Of a DNA stretch of 64,000 nucleotides, positions 7,780-17,235 are shown piece after piece. Position 1 is the stretch's first letter, and every line of letters starts with the position of its first letter. The notes under the pieces are model-generated. The model was not told where the DNA came from, did not search any database, and was given only the letters and a program-made list of their open reading frames with translations. The DNA lies in assembly GCA_017441585.1 (NCBI GenBank), contig JAFRWW010000009.1, positions 212,553-276,552 on the forward strand, read 5' to 3'. The DNA is from Lachnospiraceae bacterium (GTDB lineage: Bacteria; Bacillota; Clostridia; Lachnospirales; Lachnospiraceae). A program made the translations under genes and the position numbers.

Positions 7780-9078
7780 TCAGATCTCATCGATCAGTGT
7801 GATGATGTTCTTGATGGGCAGCAGCCTGTCATCCACTTCCTTTGCCCTGTGATACTTCAAAATGTCCATGGCCGTCTGCTGCATGGCGGGGAAGGCCGAG
7901 CGGGTCAGCTGATTAGCATAAATAACGATATTCACGCCATGCTCCGCCAGTTCCTCCTCCGTGATGGTATTAAAGCTGCTGGGAACCACCACGATGGGAG
8001 TTTCATTATTGTCTGCCCTGAACTTATCACAGAACTCCAGGATCTCCGCGGGATCTTTCTTACGGCTGTGGATCATTATGCCGTCCGCTCCGGCAGCCAC
8101 AAAAGCGTGGGCCCTCTTAAGGGCATCCTCCATACCCTGCTCAAGGATGAGGGATTCAATACGGGCAATGATCATGAAATCATCGGTGAGCTGCGCCTTC
8201 TTTCCGGCAGCGATCTTTGCACTGAAATTTTCAATGCTGTCCTGAGTCTGCTGAACTTCCGTTCCAAAAAGGGAGTTCTTCTTAAGTCCAGTCTTATCCT
8301 CTATGATCACTGCAGATACGCCAAGGCGCTCAAGGGATCTTACCGTGTATACAAAATGCTCGGTGAGTCCGCCTGTGTCGCCATCAAAAATAATAGGCTT
8401 TGTGGTCACTTCCGTAATGTCCTCAATAGTACGGAAACGGCTGGTCATATCCACCAGTTCTATGTCCGGCTTGCCCTTAGCCGTACTGTCGCAAAGACTG
8501 GATACCCACATGGCGTCAAACTGATCCAGCTTACCGTTATCACCTTCAATGACCGTCTTCTCCACGATCAGTCCGGTGAGGCCGGAATGGGCTTCCATAA
8601 CCTTAACTACGGGAGTCATTTCAATAAGCTGACGAAGTCTCTTTCTCCTGTACTCCGGCATGGACAGTTTTTCTTTGAGCTGAGCATCTATCTTTTTAAC
8701 GTTCTCATTATAGGTATAGGGCACATCTATGATCTGTCCGCCATACTCAGAAAGAAGTCCCTCCACATGGGTTCTGATAGCAGACTCGGCACCTTCTTTC
8801 CAGTTATCACCATGGATCACATAGTTAGGATGAAGAGCCTTTATCACATCATCATAGAGCATGTTATTCTGCATCACCACTTCATCCACGCCATCTATCT
8901 GACGATACAGATTCATGCGCTCCTCTTCCGACTTTGTGGGGAACTTGGTGCAGCGGATCATCTCCTTATCGCTAAGGCAGCCTACCACCACCCGTCCATA
9001 TTCCTTTGCATGATTTATAATATTCAGATGTCCGTCATGAATGACATCCGTGCTAAAGCATGTGTAAACTGTTTTCAT
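7780..9078 (-). CDS. aepX: bifunctional cytidylyltransferase-like domain / phosphoenolpyruvate mutase
   Basis: Two fused domains. Residues 1 to about 130 form a TagD-type nucleotidyltransferase: FSTDVIHDGHLNII carries the HxGH nucleotide motif, with IHGDNWK later. Residues from about 145 onward form PEP mutase, which isomerises phosphoenolpyruvate to phosphonopyruvate. FDGDTGG (near 233) holds the Mg-binding aspartates, and EDKTGLKKNS (near 260) is the diagnostic gating-loop signature that separates mutases from isocitrate-lyase relatives. GGAGT precedes the ATG at a good distance. The fusion suggests that the phosphonate made here is activated with a nucleotide, in line with the licD gene and decarboxylase in the same operon. 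Which cytidylyltransferase does the activation is unresolved, because a second one is encoded at 5163-5939. Confidence 0.9.
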   Translation of the reverse strand: MKTVYTCFSTDVIHDGHLNIINHAKEYGRVVVGCLSDKEMIRCTKFPTKSEEERMNLYRQIDGVDEVVMQNNMLYDDVIKALHPNYVIHGDNWKEGAESAIRTHVEGLLSEYGGQIIDVPYTYNENVKKIDAQLKEKLSMPEYRRKRLRQLIEMTPVVKVMEAHSGLTGLIVEKTVIEGDNGKLDQFDAMWVSSLCDSTAKGKPDIELVDMTSRFRTIEDITEVTTKPIIFDGDTGGLTEHFVYTVRSLERLGVSAVIIEDKTGLKKNSLFGTEVQQTQDSIENFSAKIAAGKKAQLTDDFMIIARIESLILEQGMEDALKRAHAFVAAGADGIMIHSRKKDPAEILEFCDKFRADNNETPIVVVPSSFNTITEEELAEHGVNIVIYANQLTRSAFPAMQQTAMDILKYHRAKEVDDRLLPIKNIITLIDEI

Positions 9079-9101
9079 AGATTTCTTTTACTCCTTCAAT
9101 C

Positions 9102-10145
9102 TCATTCGCCGTACAGCTTGATCCTCATTTTTTCCAATTCCGGGAGCTGTCCCATATCCATCCAGTCATTTTCGCTGACGGGGAATACGGCCACCTTCTT
9201 ACCGTCGTTCCTGACCTTTTCAACTATGTCGGGGAAACCCACGGACACTCCGTCTTCGATATAATCAAACACTTCAGGCTCCACTATGTATATACCCGTG
9301 TTGGTCAAAAATGATACGAGAGGTTTTTCCTTCATCTCGAGAATGGAACCGTTCACTCCCATCTCCACCACGCCGTAAGGAATGTTCATGTTCTTATAGG
9401 CGCAGATCATGGTGATGAGATTTTTATTCTCCTTATGGAACTTCACCATGCTCTCATAATTGGCAGTGAGCAGAGCGTCGCAGTTTGCAAAAAAGAAGGT
9501 ATCCTTAAACTTCCCTCTCAAAAGACTTAAACCCCCGCCTGTACCCAGAGGCTTTTCCTCATCGTACCAGGTAATATCATAATGGTTTTCATTATCCGCA
9601 AAATAAGCCTTTAAAAGCTCCTTTTTATAATTGACTATGATATGAAACTCATTGCACTCATAGGACTGGTATTCCCTGAAGATATGCTCGATGATGGGAA
9701 GGTCTCCCACAGGGATCAGGGGCTTGGGCAGCACCTTTGTAAATGGCTCCAGTCTGGTACCCTTTCCCCCTGCATTTATCACCACGGGGATGTTAACGGG
9801 ATTTTTCTTTCTGATCTCACGGCCGTCACCGGTATACAGGGCGACGATCCTGCCGTCTTCATCCACTATGGGTATCACGATGTAGTTCTTTTTATGATAG
9901 AGCCCGTGAGCCTCTTCATCGGATTTAGCCACCTTGGGATCAGTGTTGGCCGCATCCATCACACAGCCTGACATCTGACCGCCTGAGAGCAGATATCTTC
10001 TGATATCACCGTCGGTCACACAGCCCTTAAGCCGCCTCTCATCATCAGTCAGAAATGCTATGCCGTAGGCATTATTGTCGATCAGCTGCATCGCCTCGGA
10101 TACGCTCATGGTAACGGGGCCCCAAAATTTTACGATCTCATCCAT
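9102..10145 (-). CDS. CBS-domain sugar-1-phosphate nucleotidyltransferase (PtmE-like)
   Basis: Residues 1-120 form a CBS pair (AYGIAFLTDDERRLKGCVTD, then IVIPIVDEDGRIVALYTGDG). Residues from about 125 form a nucleotidyltransferase with VVINAGGKGTRLEPFTKVLPK, and FFANCDALL as the metal motif. This CBS-plus-NTP-transferase layout is that of PtmE, which makes GDP-glucosamine in the legionaminic acid pathway, and of related heptose-1-phosphate guanylyltransferases. The next genes upstream, a LegC-like aminotransferase and a 4,6-dehydratase, favour the amino-sugar reading. The start overlaps the LegC-like stop by 8 bp. The nucleotide and sugar used are inferred, not seen. Confidence 0.75.
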   Translation of the reverse strand: MDEIVKFWGPVTMSVSEAMQLIDNNAYGIAFLTDDERRLKGCVTDGDIRRYLLSGGQMSGCVMDAANTDPKVAKSDEEAHGLYHKKNYIVIPIVDEDGRIVALYTGDGREIRKKNPVNIPVVINAGGKGTRLEPFTKVLPKPLIPVGDLPIIEHIFREYQSYECNEFHIIVNYKKELLKAYFADNENHYDITWYDEEKPLGTGGGLSLLRGKFKDTFFFANCDALLTANYESMVKFHKENKNLITMICAYKNMNIPYGVVEMGVNGSILEMKEKPLVSFLTNTGIYIVEPEVFDYIEDGVSVGFPDIVEKVRNDGKKVAVFPVSENDWMDMGQLPELEKMRIKLYGE

Positions 10146-11316
10146 TTGCCAATTTCTCCAGCAGTTGCTTTACCTCATCAGCCACATATCTTATCTCCTC
10201 CTCCGTGATCTGTGTAGAGGCGGGGATATTTAAGATACGCTCTGCATAATAAGGTGCCTTTTCAAGTTTGTAATTCACTTCACCCTGATAAGGTTTTTGC
10301 TCATTTATAAGTCCCCAGATAGCCCTGGTCTCTATGCCCTTTTCACGAAGGGACAAAATGATATCCCGCATGGAAGCGGTCACCTTTTCCCTGTCAATGT
10401 TAAGAGAATAGAACCATTTATTCGAAGATGTCCCCTCCCTGAAGGGCATCAGTTTTCCATACTCAAAGCCGTCAAAGAGTTCCTTATACAGCTCATAGTT
10501 TGCCTGCTTCCTTCTGATAAACTCAGGGAGTTCTTCCATCTGGGCCACGCCCAGGGCAGCCTGCAGATTTGTCATGCGGTAATTAAAGCCCACCTCATCA
10601 TGGATATAAAAATGAGGATCTGTCTTTGCCTGGGTGGATAAAAACCTGATATGATCCACCACCTTGGGATCGTTTGAAGTAACTGCTCCGCCGCCTCCCG
10701 TGGTGATGATCTTGTTTCCGTTAAAGCTGAAGGCTCCGAAATGACCTATGGTGCCCGCATATCTTCCTGCATATTTTCCTTCGGTGTAATGTGTGCCAAG
10801 GGCCTCGGTGGAATCTTCTATCACCTTAAGTGAATACTTATCCGCGATATCCATTATGGCTTCCATGTCCGCCATGTTTCCAAAGACATGGACCACAACT
10901 ACAGCCTTCACATCTGCGTCCTTATATTTTAACACCGTGCCGTCCCATGCGCACTCTTCTTCACAAAAGGATGCCAGTTTCACGGGATCCATGCAGAAGC
11001 TGTTATCGCAGTCTATGAACACCGGTGTAGCGAACTGATACTTAACGGGATTCACCGCTGCGATAAAAGTAAGGGGCGGCACAAGCACCACATCACCCGG
11101 CTTTACTCCCGCCTGGACCAGACTCAAATGAAGAGCACTGGTTCCGCTCTGACAGGCTGCCACATTATCGGTATGAAGGAACTTTGCCAGCTCCTCCTCC
11201 AATTTTGTGATATAGGCTCCGCCTGTGGACACCCAGCCCTGATCAATGGCATCGTCCACATATTTTCTTTCGTTTCCCTCAAAATTCGGGATGGATAAGG
11301 GTATAAATTTGCTCAT
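10138..11316 (-). CDS. LegC-like PLP-dependent sugar aminotransferase (DegT/DnrJ/EryC1)
   Basis: The N-terminus, IPLSIPNFEGNERKYVDDAI followed by GWVSTGGAYI, closely matches the LegC/NHT-type branch of DegT aminotransferases, which transaminates 4-keto-2-acetamido-2,6-dideoxyhexoses. AACQSGTSALHLSL binds the cofactor phosphate, VIEDSTEALG holds the PLP-contacting aspartate, and FSFNGNKIITTGGGGA carries the Schiff-base lysine. Length 392 is normal. It follows a 4,6-dehydratase (11441-12646) that would supply the keto-sugar, and precedes the PtmE-like gene, so the three look like a precursor module for a diamino sugar or legionaminic-like nonulosonate. Confidence 0.8.
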   Translation of the reverse strand: MSKFIPLSIPNFEGNERKYVDDAIDQGWVSTGGAYITKLEEELAKFLHTDNVAACQSGTSALHLSLVQAGVKPGDVVLVPPLTFIAAVNPVKYQFATPVFIDCDNSFCMDPVKLASFCEEECAWDGTVLKYKDADVKAVVVVHVFGNMADMEAIMDIADKYSLKVIEDSTEALGTHYTEGKYAGRYAGTIGHFGAFSFNGNKIITTGGGGAVTSNDPKVVDHIRFLSTQAKTDPHFYIHDEVGFNYRMTNLQAALGVAQMEELPEFIRRKQANYELYKELFDGFEYGKLMPFREGTSSNKWFYSLNIDREKVTASMRDIILSLREKGIETRAIWGLINEQKPYQGEVNYKLEKAPYYAERILNIPASTQITEEEIRYVADEVKQLLEKLANG

Positions 11317-11440
11317 AATATTTTCCTGTTTTATTTATTTTTACATCTGTCATCCTATGTTTCGTCCTGAAGTCCATCAAAAAGAAATGCTGTCTCAGAA
11401 CATTGAAAAAGGATTTTCAGATAATTATGATCCTGATTTT

Positions 11441-12646
11441 TTACATCTTCGAATCCAGCGACTTGCCTGTCTCGATATGCTCAAAGTTCGGCAGATACTC
11501 CTTCATGATCCTGACCACTTCCTCCTTTGTGGTCCCGTCGGCAAAGGCCACATCCAGCTTCTCAAAGAGCTTGAGCACTTCCGCCTTATCAGGTATCTTC
11601 TTGCCCGTAATGACACCCAGAGAGGTAAACCTGTCATAGTCAGCCGTCTCCTCATCAGTCACAAACTCTTCATAAGCCTTCTCGCCTGACGTATCAGAAA
11701 CGGAAAAATGAACGGGATACTGCCTGCTGCCATTCTTTAATTCCTGTGCCTTATCGATGGCCTCCGAATCGGAATCACACTCCAGTGCCTCATAGCCCTG
11801 AACCTTAAGGAGCTGTCTTGCTATCCCATCAAAGGTCATCATCTGGGCTTCCTCAAGCTTCGGGAAAAAGATAGCGCGATTCTCACCTAAGATACATGAG
11901 AGCAGACATATCTGACCTGATTCTTCAGGCGATACAAAATAGCGTCTCACATCCGAAGGCGCCGACAGAGGCTGCAATTTTTGTATCCTGGCCAGGAAAC
12001 CTGCGGGAAGAGACCCGTTTGAAAAAGCCACATTTGCAAAGCGGGCCGTCTTAACGGGGAAGCTGTCGGAATATGAAAAGATCACATCCTCCATGATACG
12101 CTTTGAAGCACCCATGATGTTCACGGGATTTGCCGCCTTATCTGTGGACACACAGAAATACTCATGAGGCGGATACTCGGACAAAAGATCCAAAAGCAGT
12201 TTTGCATGGAGCACGTTATTTTGAAGCAGAGCCTCCACGCTGTAAATATCCTTCTCAGACCTCACATGCTTATGTGCGGAAAAATTACCCACTATGTCAA
12301 AGCCGCCCTTTTCGCGAAACATCTTTTCAAAAACGGGAGATGCAAAATCCATAGGATAAGTGATGTATTCCTCCGGCACATACATGCCTTTGGTGGATCT
12401 TAAGTCCCTGGTAAGCTCCGCCAGGGCGTTCTCATTTGTATCCACCACCACCAGGGATGCGGGCTTAAAGGGCAAAAGCGCCTTTATAAAGGATGAGCCG
12501 ATGGACCCCGCTCCGCCTATCACCAGAACGGTCCGACCCTCTATCCCTTGTGTGAGCGCCTCTTTATTCTTCTCTATGTCAGCGTAAAACATAGACCCGG
12601 GGCGCTTTGTAACATACTCATTTATAAAACCATCCAGATTAAACAC
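11441..12646 (-). CDS. CapD/FlaA1-type nucleotide-sugar 4,6-dehydratase, GTG start
   Basis: A polysaccharide-biosynthesis SDR: VLVIGGAGSIGSSFIKALL (from residue 40) binds NAD(P), NFSAHKHVRSEKD and CVSTDKAANPVN are family blocks, and MGASKRIMED replaces the usual Tyr with Met, as in soluble and membrane 4,6-dehydratases of the FlaA1/PglF/CapD group. There is no N-terminal membrane region, so it is the short form with an added C-terminal ~100 residues. It should make a 4-keto-6-deoxy amino sugar for the LegC-like enzyme next door. The GTG start is preceded by AAAGGAG six nt away and shares one base with the flippase stop codon. Confidence 0.8.
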   Translation of the reverse strand: MFNLDGFINEYVTKRPGSMFYADIEKNKEALTQGIEGRTVLVIGGAGSIGSSFIKALLPFKPASLVVVDTNENALAELTRDLRSTKGMYVPEEYITYPMDFASPVFEKMFREKGGFDIVGNFSAHKHVRSEKDIYSVEALLQNNVLHAKLLLDLLSEYPPHEYFCVSTDKAANPVNIMGASKRIMEDVIFSYSDSFPVKTARFANVAFSNGSLPAGFLARIQKLQPLSAPSDVRRYFVSPEESGQICLLSCILGENRAIFFPKLEEAQMMTFDGIARQLLKVQGYEALECDSDSEAIDKAQELKNGSRQYPVHFSVSDTSGEKAYEEFVTDEETADYDRFTSLGVITGKKIPDKAEVLKLFEKLDVAFADGTTKEEVVRIMKEYLPNFEHIETGKSLDSKM

Positions 12647-14073
12647 TATTTTCTCCTTTTCAAAAGCGACAGCAACATATCCTTATATCTGATCACAACA
12701 GCCAGAAGGGCTATAATATAAATTCCAACAAAAACATACCTGATAAGAGACTGCGTATACATAAAGGCCATCAGCGCCGTAAATCCCATCATAGCAGTCA
12801 CTATGAGGGCGATGCGCCTGTAGTCATACACATAGCTTAACTTAAGCCTGTATACCAGATACATGTGTATCAGTAAGAGGCAAAGATATCCCACCAGGGT
12901 GGTATATGCGGCCGCCAGATATCCCACTCTCGGAATGAATATCCAGTTGAGGATGAAATTCACTCCCGCCGCCACGGCACTGGCCACAGCCATGCCCACT
13001 GTCTTTCTCTTAAACTGCTCCACGTTCACAAACATGGTATATATAAACTGGCAGACACAGCCCATGGCAATGGGGGCCATGACATACTTTGCATCAGCAT
13101 AAGCCCTGCCGCCCATTATAAACAGGATCTCAGGTGCCACGGCCATGATACCGCAGGCCAAGATCACAAATCCTATAATATACGTATTTGATACCTTCTT
13201 TATACTCTCCGTATCATCGGAGTTTAGTTTACTGCCAAGCCAGGGCGCAAAGGCGCCGTTCATGGAATTCATGAGCATCGTCACCACGCTGCCGCAGGTA
13301 TAGGCCAAAGTATAAATGGCGTTTTGTTCCGAACCGCAGTACTTTGTGATCATGATGCGATCCATGGAATTAAGGAGATTTAGCGACAGCAAATGCGGTA
13401 TGTACGGCAGACATATCGGCAACGCATACTTCCAGTATTCAAGCTTTATCTTTTTCCCTTTTATGAAAAAGAATATATAAAAAGCAAGACCGAGGGTCAC
13501 CGTGGGAAGGGCCGAACCAAATATCCTGCCCCGCAGCTTATCCTCCATGAGGAACACCAGCAAAACGGAAAGCCCCGCAGTACCGAAGGCAATGGCAAGG
13601 CTTGCCGCCACGGATTTTTTATACTCGAAAAAATATCTCTCACGACCCTGAAACAGATCCACCGCCGGCATGAAGAACAGATACAGAAGCATCACGTTCA
13701 TGTAGATCCGCTCCATCCCGAAAAGGGAAGTAAAATAGTCACCGAATAAATTAAAGACCACAAACCAGATGATGGCCGACAGGCTGCTGAGTCCCAGCAT
13801 GGAAAAAAGGAAGCCGTCGAAATCATCCTCATATTCATACCGGGCGCTTATCAAAGTGGCCGTCAAATTCAATGTCACAAATATGCCTATGATGGTGAGC
13901 CACGAAGTATAATTACTGAACAGACCGAAGTCCTGCTTGGTAAGGAGCCTGGTGAAAATGGGTGTGGTGATAAAGGCGATGCCTTTAGTAAGAAAGTTCG
14001 CAGCTGTGTACCAGACACCCGACTTAAGAGCTTTCCTGCCCTGCCCTTCAGTTTTTTTATCCTTATCACTCAT
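12646..14073 (-). CDS. Wzx-type polysaccharide flippase
   Basis: A 475-residue membrane protein with about 12-14 hydrophobic segments and the opening SGVWYTAANFLTKGIAFITT, typical of the MOP-superfamily Wzx/MurJ-like flippases that move lipid-linked repeat units across the membrane. Later blocks such as NSMDRIMITKYCG and EQNAIYTLAYTCGSVV are common in this family. It overlaps its upstream neighbour by 8 bp. Together with the Wzy-like protein at 15943 it shows the polymer is made by a Wzx/Wzy route. The initiating phosphoglycosyl transferase and length-control genes are not in the window. Confidence 0.85.
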   Translation of the reverse strand: MSDKDKKTEGQGRKALKSGVWYTAANFLTKGIAFITTPIFTRLLTKQDFGLFSNYTSWLTIIGIFVTLNLTATLISARYEYEDDFDGFLFSMLGLSSLSAIIWFVVFNLFGDYFTSLFGMERIYMNVMLLYLFFMPAVDLFQGRERYFFEYKKSVAASLAIAFGTAGLSVLLVFLMEDKLRGRIFGSALPTVTLGLAFYIFFFIKGKKIKLEYWKYALPICLPYIPHLLSLNLLNSMDRIMITKYCGSEQNAIYTLAYTCGSVVTMLMNSMNGAFAPWLGSKLNSDDTESIKKVSNTYIIGFVILACGIMAVAPEILFIMGGRAYADAKYVMAPIAMGCVCQFIYTMFVNVEQFKRKTVGMAVASAVAAGVNFILNWIFIPRVGYLAAAYTTLVGYLCLLLIHMYLVYRLKLSYVYDYRRIALIVTAMMGFTALMAFMYTQSLIRYVFVGIYIIALLAVVIRYKDMLLSLLKRRK

Positions 14074-15196
14074 GGATCATCATACCCGCATCGGTTTTAT
14101 TTACTGTTTTTTCATAGATGGTCTTTATTATATTTCTGTACTCTTCTTTGTTTTGAGGCAGATATATCTTACTGCTGTCCCGGTATTTTGTCTTAAAGAA
14201 TTTTACGTAATCGTCGAATCTTTCCTTGGTAACAGCAGGCAATTCCTCATACATCATAAAGGTAAAGATCAGATAGGGCTCTTTATCATTCATGAGCTTC
14301 GGAATAAACTGCGCGGTGGAAAAAAAGCCCGTCAGCAGCGAATCATCATCCACATACCTGGAGCAGACCAGTTCCCACATGTTGCAAGTAGTATCGGTAT
14401 GCATTGACTCATACTCATCCGCTCTTTTTTCACTGGGATGCAGACGGACTATACCCTCTTTGTTTACGGCTTCATCCATACACAGGGCCAGATCTTTTTC
14501 CCAGTCTATATATCCGTCAATACTGGTAATACAGGCATTGAAAAAAATATATTTCCTGCCCTCCAGATCATCCGGATGCTTAACCGCAAAGATTTGGTTT
14601 ATGATATTATCATCAATCTTCTCTTCATTTTCCGCTATGGCAAAAAGCTCTTTTCCCGGCTCGCCGTGATAACAGGACGGGTTGTTAAGATAGATGGTAT
14701 TCACCTGATAATCACGTCCCAGGAGCTTTCGCACTTTCATATATCCGGGCTTATAATTATCGGTGTAGGGATTCCCCACATAGCTTCCCATTCCGTCATC
14801 ATAACCGATTATATTTTTACAGCCGCTCCCTGCAATGATGAAATCAAAGGTCTTTGTGGCAAAGGACATATATATCTCATCATATCTGCCCCTTATATCC
14901 ATTCCGAATCTCTTTTTGAGATAAGCCACGGGGAACATTAGAGCCAGCAGTATATATACTTTTTCAAGCTTTGGATGTGTATCAAGTTCCAGATCATAGA
15001 TCTGATCAAATACTTTGGTCTGCCTTAAGGCTGCGATCCGCTCTTTCGGGTTTCTGGACTTCATCTGGATAATGGCATCCATTTTGCCCTCAAGGCCTCT
15101 TGATAAAACAAATCTCACGGCGTTTAAAAGCTGAAAGTCCGTATCGATCAAAAATACGCCCTTTTTGCCCTCAGAAACTGATCTTTTTGATCCCAT
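14066..15196 (-). CDS. GT52-like glycosyltransferase, possible sialyl/nonulosonate transferase
   Basis: A 376-residue protein without membrane segments. [20 protein letters not shown] at the start, [13 protein letters not shown] near residue 130, and [11 protein letters not shown] in the C-terminal half recall GT52 and bacterial sialyltransferase-type GT-B enzymes, where an acidic-Asp-Gly motif and an HP motif bind the CMP-sugar. That fits the neuB/neuC/neuA-type genes in the same locus, but similarity is judged by eye and other GT-B families remain possible. GGAGG lies six nt before the ATG, inside the licD coding region; the two genes overlap by 26 bp. Confidence 0.5.
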   Translation of the reverse strand: MGSKRSVSEGKKGVFLIDTDFQLLNAVRFVLSRGLEGKMDAIIQMKSRNPKERIAALRQTKVFDQIYDLELDTHPKLEKVYILLALMFPVAYLKKRFGMDIRGRYDEIYMSFATKTFDFIIAGSGCKNIIGYDDGMGSYVGNPYTDNYKPGYMKVRKLLGRDYQVNTIYLNNPSCYHGEPGKELFAIAENEEKIDDNIINQIFAVKHPDDLEGRKYIFFNACITSIDGYIDWEKDLALCMDEAVNKEGIVRLHPSEKRADEYESMHTDTTCNMWELVCSRYVDDDSLLTGFFSTAQFIPKLMNDKEPYLIFTFMMYEELPAVTKERFDDYVKFFKTKYRDSSKIYLPQNKEEYRNIIKTIYEKTVNKTDAGMMIHE

Positions 15197-15995
15197 GCCA
15201 TCCTCCTCTTTTATCTGCCGGTGGCGGAGTCATATAATCATCACCGTAGAGCCTCTTTAAATAGCTGTCATAATTTTCAGATATATTAAATTTACTATCC
15301 TCAAAATCCGCAGCCATCAGATCCCTTGCACAATCTGCGGGAACTACCATTTTTCCGAATCTAAGATCGGGCGCTTTTATGCCGGCGGTCTTTATCCTGT
15401 TATAGCGCTTGAGCGTAGCGTCATACTTTCTGACCAGATGATCATGGTCAAAAAAGACGGCCAGGGGATAAAAGGGTGCATACTCCAAAAATTTAAATAG
15501 TCTCTGCTTGCCCTTCATGCCCATCCAGGGATAAACCTGATGCTTTCCGATGAGCAGATGCTTATACAGCTCTATCTCAAAGCCCTGGGAGATAATCTCG
15601 CTCTTTTTTTCCGGGAAATTATCAAAGGGAAAAACATCGATATAGATACCGCCCTTCATCTTTGATCTCTCGGTTATGCTCTCCACGAATTCGGTACCCC
15701 TAAGCCTTATCTTTGCAAAGGGATTGGGGTAATTCTTATCCGTGAAATAGGTCTGCAGAAAATACTCGTCAGACAGACGCTTTGGAGCCAGCTTGCAAAA
15801 GCGGTCATAATCGCGCCTGGGCATGCCCACATCCAGATCGTCATCCCAGGGAATGAAACCCTTGTGGCGGACAGCCCCCAGCAGAGTGCCGCTGTCCAAA
15901 AAGTACCTGAGATCATTTTCTTCACATATTCTTACAAACTCCTTAAGGATTGACAGCTGGGTAAGCTGGAGTTTGCGCAGTGTGTTCTGTTCCAT
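15171..15995 (-). CDS. licD: LicD family phosphotransferase
   Basis: The core LicD signature is clear: [20 protein letters not shown] and [16 protein letters not shown] at about residues 31-66, with the metal-binding Asp triplet. LicD enzymes transfer phosphocholine from CDP-choline onto polysaccharides or teichoic acids. No choline kinase or uptake gene is seen here, whereas the operon carries PEP mutase, phosphonopyruvate decarboxylase and one or two cytidylyltransferases, so a phosphonate donor is the more likely substrate. The end, [11 protein letters not shown], is also usual for the family. The gene overlaps wzy by 53 bp and the GT52-like gene by 26 bp. Confidence 0.85.
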   Translation of the reverse strand: MEQNTLRKLQLTQLSILKEFVRICEENDLRYFLDSGTLLGAVRHKGFIPWDDDLDVGMPRRDYDRFCKLAPKRLSDEYFLQTYFTDKNYPNPFAKIRLRGTEFVESITERSKMKGGIYIDVFPFDNFPEKKSEIISQGFEIELYKHLLIGKHQVYPWMGMKGKQRLFKFLEYAPFYPLAVFFDHDHLVRKYDATLKRYNRIKTAGIKAPDLRFGKMVVPADCARDLMAADFEDSKFNISENYDSYLKRLYGDDYMTPPPADKRGGWHGIKKISF

Positions 15996-17217
15996 TTATC
16001 TTATCCTCCGTCCTGCTTGGATCATTTTGTAAAGCAGGATCATTGCCTGTAAGCATCTCGAAAGCTGCCATCAGCAAAATATAATTATATACCAGCATAT
16101 GATCCGCCACGCTGTGGAACAGGATCATAAAACATATCGCACACTTAAGAGCTATGATCTTATCGTTTCCGCGGTCGCACTTAAAGGCACGGGCCAGCGA
16201 GAAAACGGGCATCAGCACGAAGGATAAAAATACGGATACCCCGTACTTTGCCATAAGGTCCAGAAACTGGCTGTGAGCGCTGTCCTGCCAGACACCGGTG
16301 TCCAGTCTGTACTTTGTAAATATTCCATTTCCGATGAAGGGATGGGCTACAATATACCTGATGGCCTGTACCCACAGAACATCACGCCCGGTAAAGGTGG
16401 CGTTCCTGCCGATAAGGTGAAGGGCCGGATTCAAAAGGATACGTATCTGCGGTATCAGAACGACTGCCGATATCAAAAGTATCCCGATCACCACAGGGCC
16501 CGGCCTTACTAACTTTCGTAAAAGGACTCCGTAATTTATCACCACCGCAAAAGCGGATATCACCAGCATCATCATAAGAGTATTCATGGAATCACATCGA
16601 AGAGCCGCCAGAATGAAAAGCATCAGAAAGGCAAAGGACCGCTTCCTGATTCTGTCATACTTCCTTAGATCATCATATAACAAAAAGAAAATAAAGACGG
16701 CGTAGTAAAAGAAAGAAGTATTTTTACCACCCAGAAAATAAATAGCAAAAGCTTTATCCCGATGATGTAAAAAACCATAAGGCATAACTATGATCTGCAA
16801 GGCTCCGATAACGCTTAAACAGCCAAATAGAAATTTACAGGACCATATAAAATCTTCCGCATTATTCTCTATCTCGATCTGACAAAGCAGGGCCAGACCC
16901 AGAAATGACACGGAGCCTATGATGTAATTTATAAAGAGACTTTCATTGAAGGCGCTGGTTATGTTCATCAGGATCACAAAGATCAGCACGCCCACGGAAG
17001 TGTAGGAAAACTTAACCACTCTGTCCTTCCACAGCTTGATGAAGATGAGCATCGTGATAAAGAGTCTGCCCAGGGAATAAAGATCCAGAAGCTTATCAAA
17101 CATACCCGAAGCCACTCCGTTAAATACAAACATGGAATAACTCTGAAACTCAAAAAAGGGTATCAGCAAAAGGATTATTAAAAGTCTATTCAGATTGATG
17201 GTTTTAACACTTGACAT
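15943..17217 (-). CDS. Wzy-like O-antigen polymerase
   Basis: A 424-residue protein with about 11 hydrophobic segments and a large periplasmic-type loop containing [20 protein letters not shown] and HPFIGNGIF, the signature of O-antigen ligase/polymerase (Wzy_C) proteins. It would join repeat units outside the membrane after Wzx export. It overlaps licD by 53 bp and follows the GT4 gene closely. The last ~35 residues are hydrophilic and coincide with the licD start, so this tail may be a product of the overlap. Confidence 0.75.
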   Translation of the reverse strand: MSSVKTINLNRLLIILLLIPFFEFQSYSMFVFNGVASGMFDKLLDLYSLGRLFITMLIFIKLWKDRVVKFSYTSVGVLIFVILMNITSAFNESLFINYIIGSVSFLGLALLCQIEIENNAEDFIWSCKFLFGCLSVIGALQIIVMPYGFLHHRDKAFAIYFLGGKNTSFFYYAVFIFFLLYDDLRKYDRIRKRSFAFLMLFILAALRCDSMNTLMMMLVISAFAVVINYGVLLRKLVRPGPVVIGILLISAVVLIPQIRILLNPALHLIGRNATFTGRDVLWVQAIRYIVAHPFIGNGIFTKYRLDTGVWQDSAHSQFLDLMAKYGVSVFLSFVLMPVFSLARAFKCDRGNDKIIALKCAICFMILFHSVADHMLVYNYILLMAAFEMLTGNDPALQNDPSRTEDKINGTEHTAQTPAYPAVNP

Positions 17218-17235
17218 ATCGATTTAGGAGTGACG

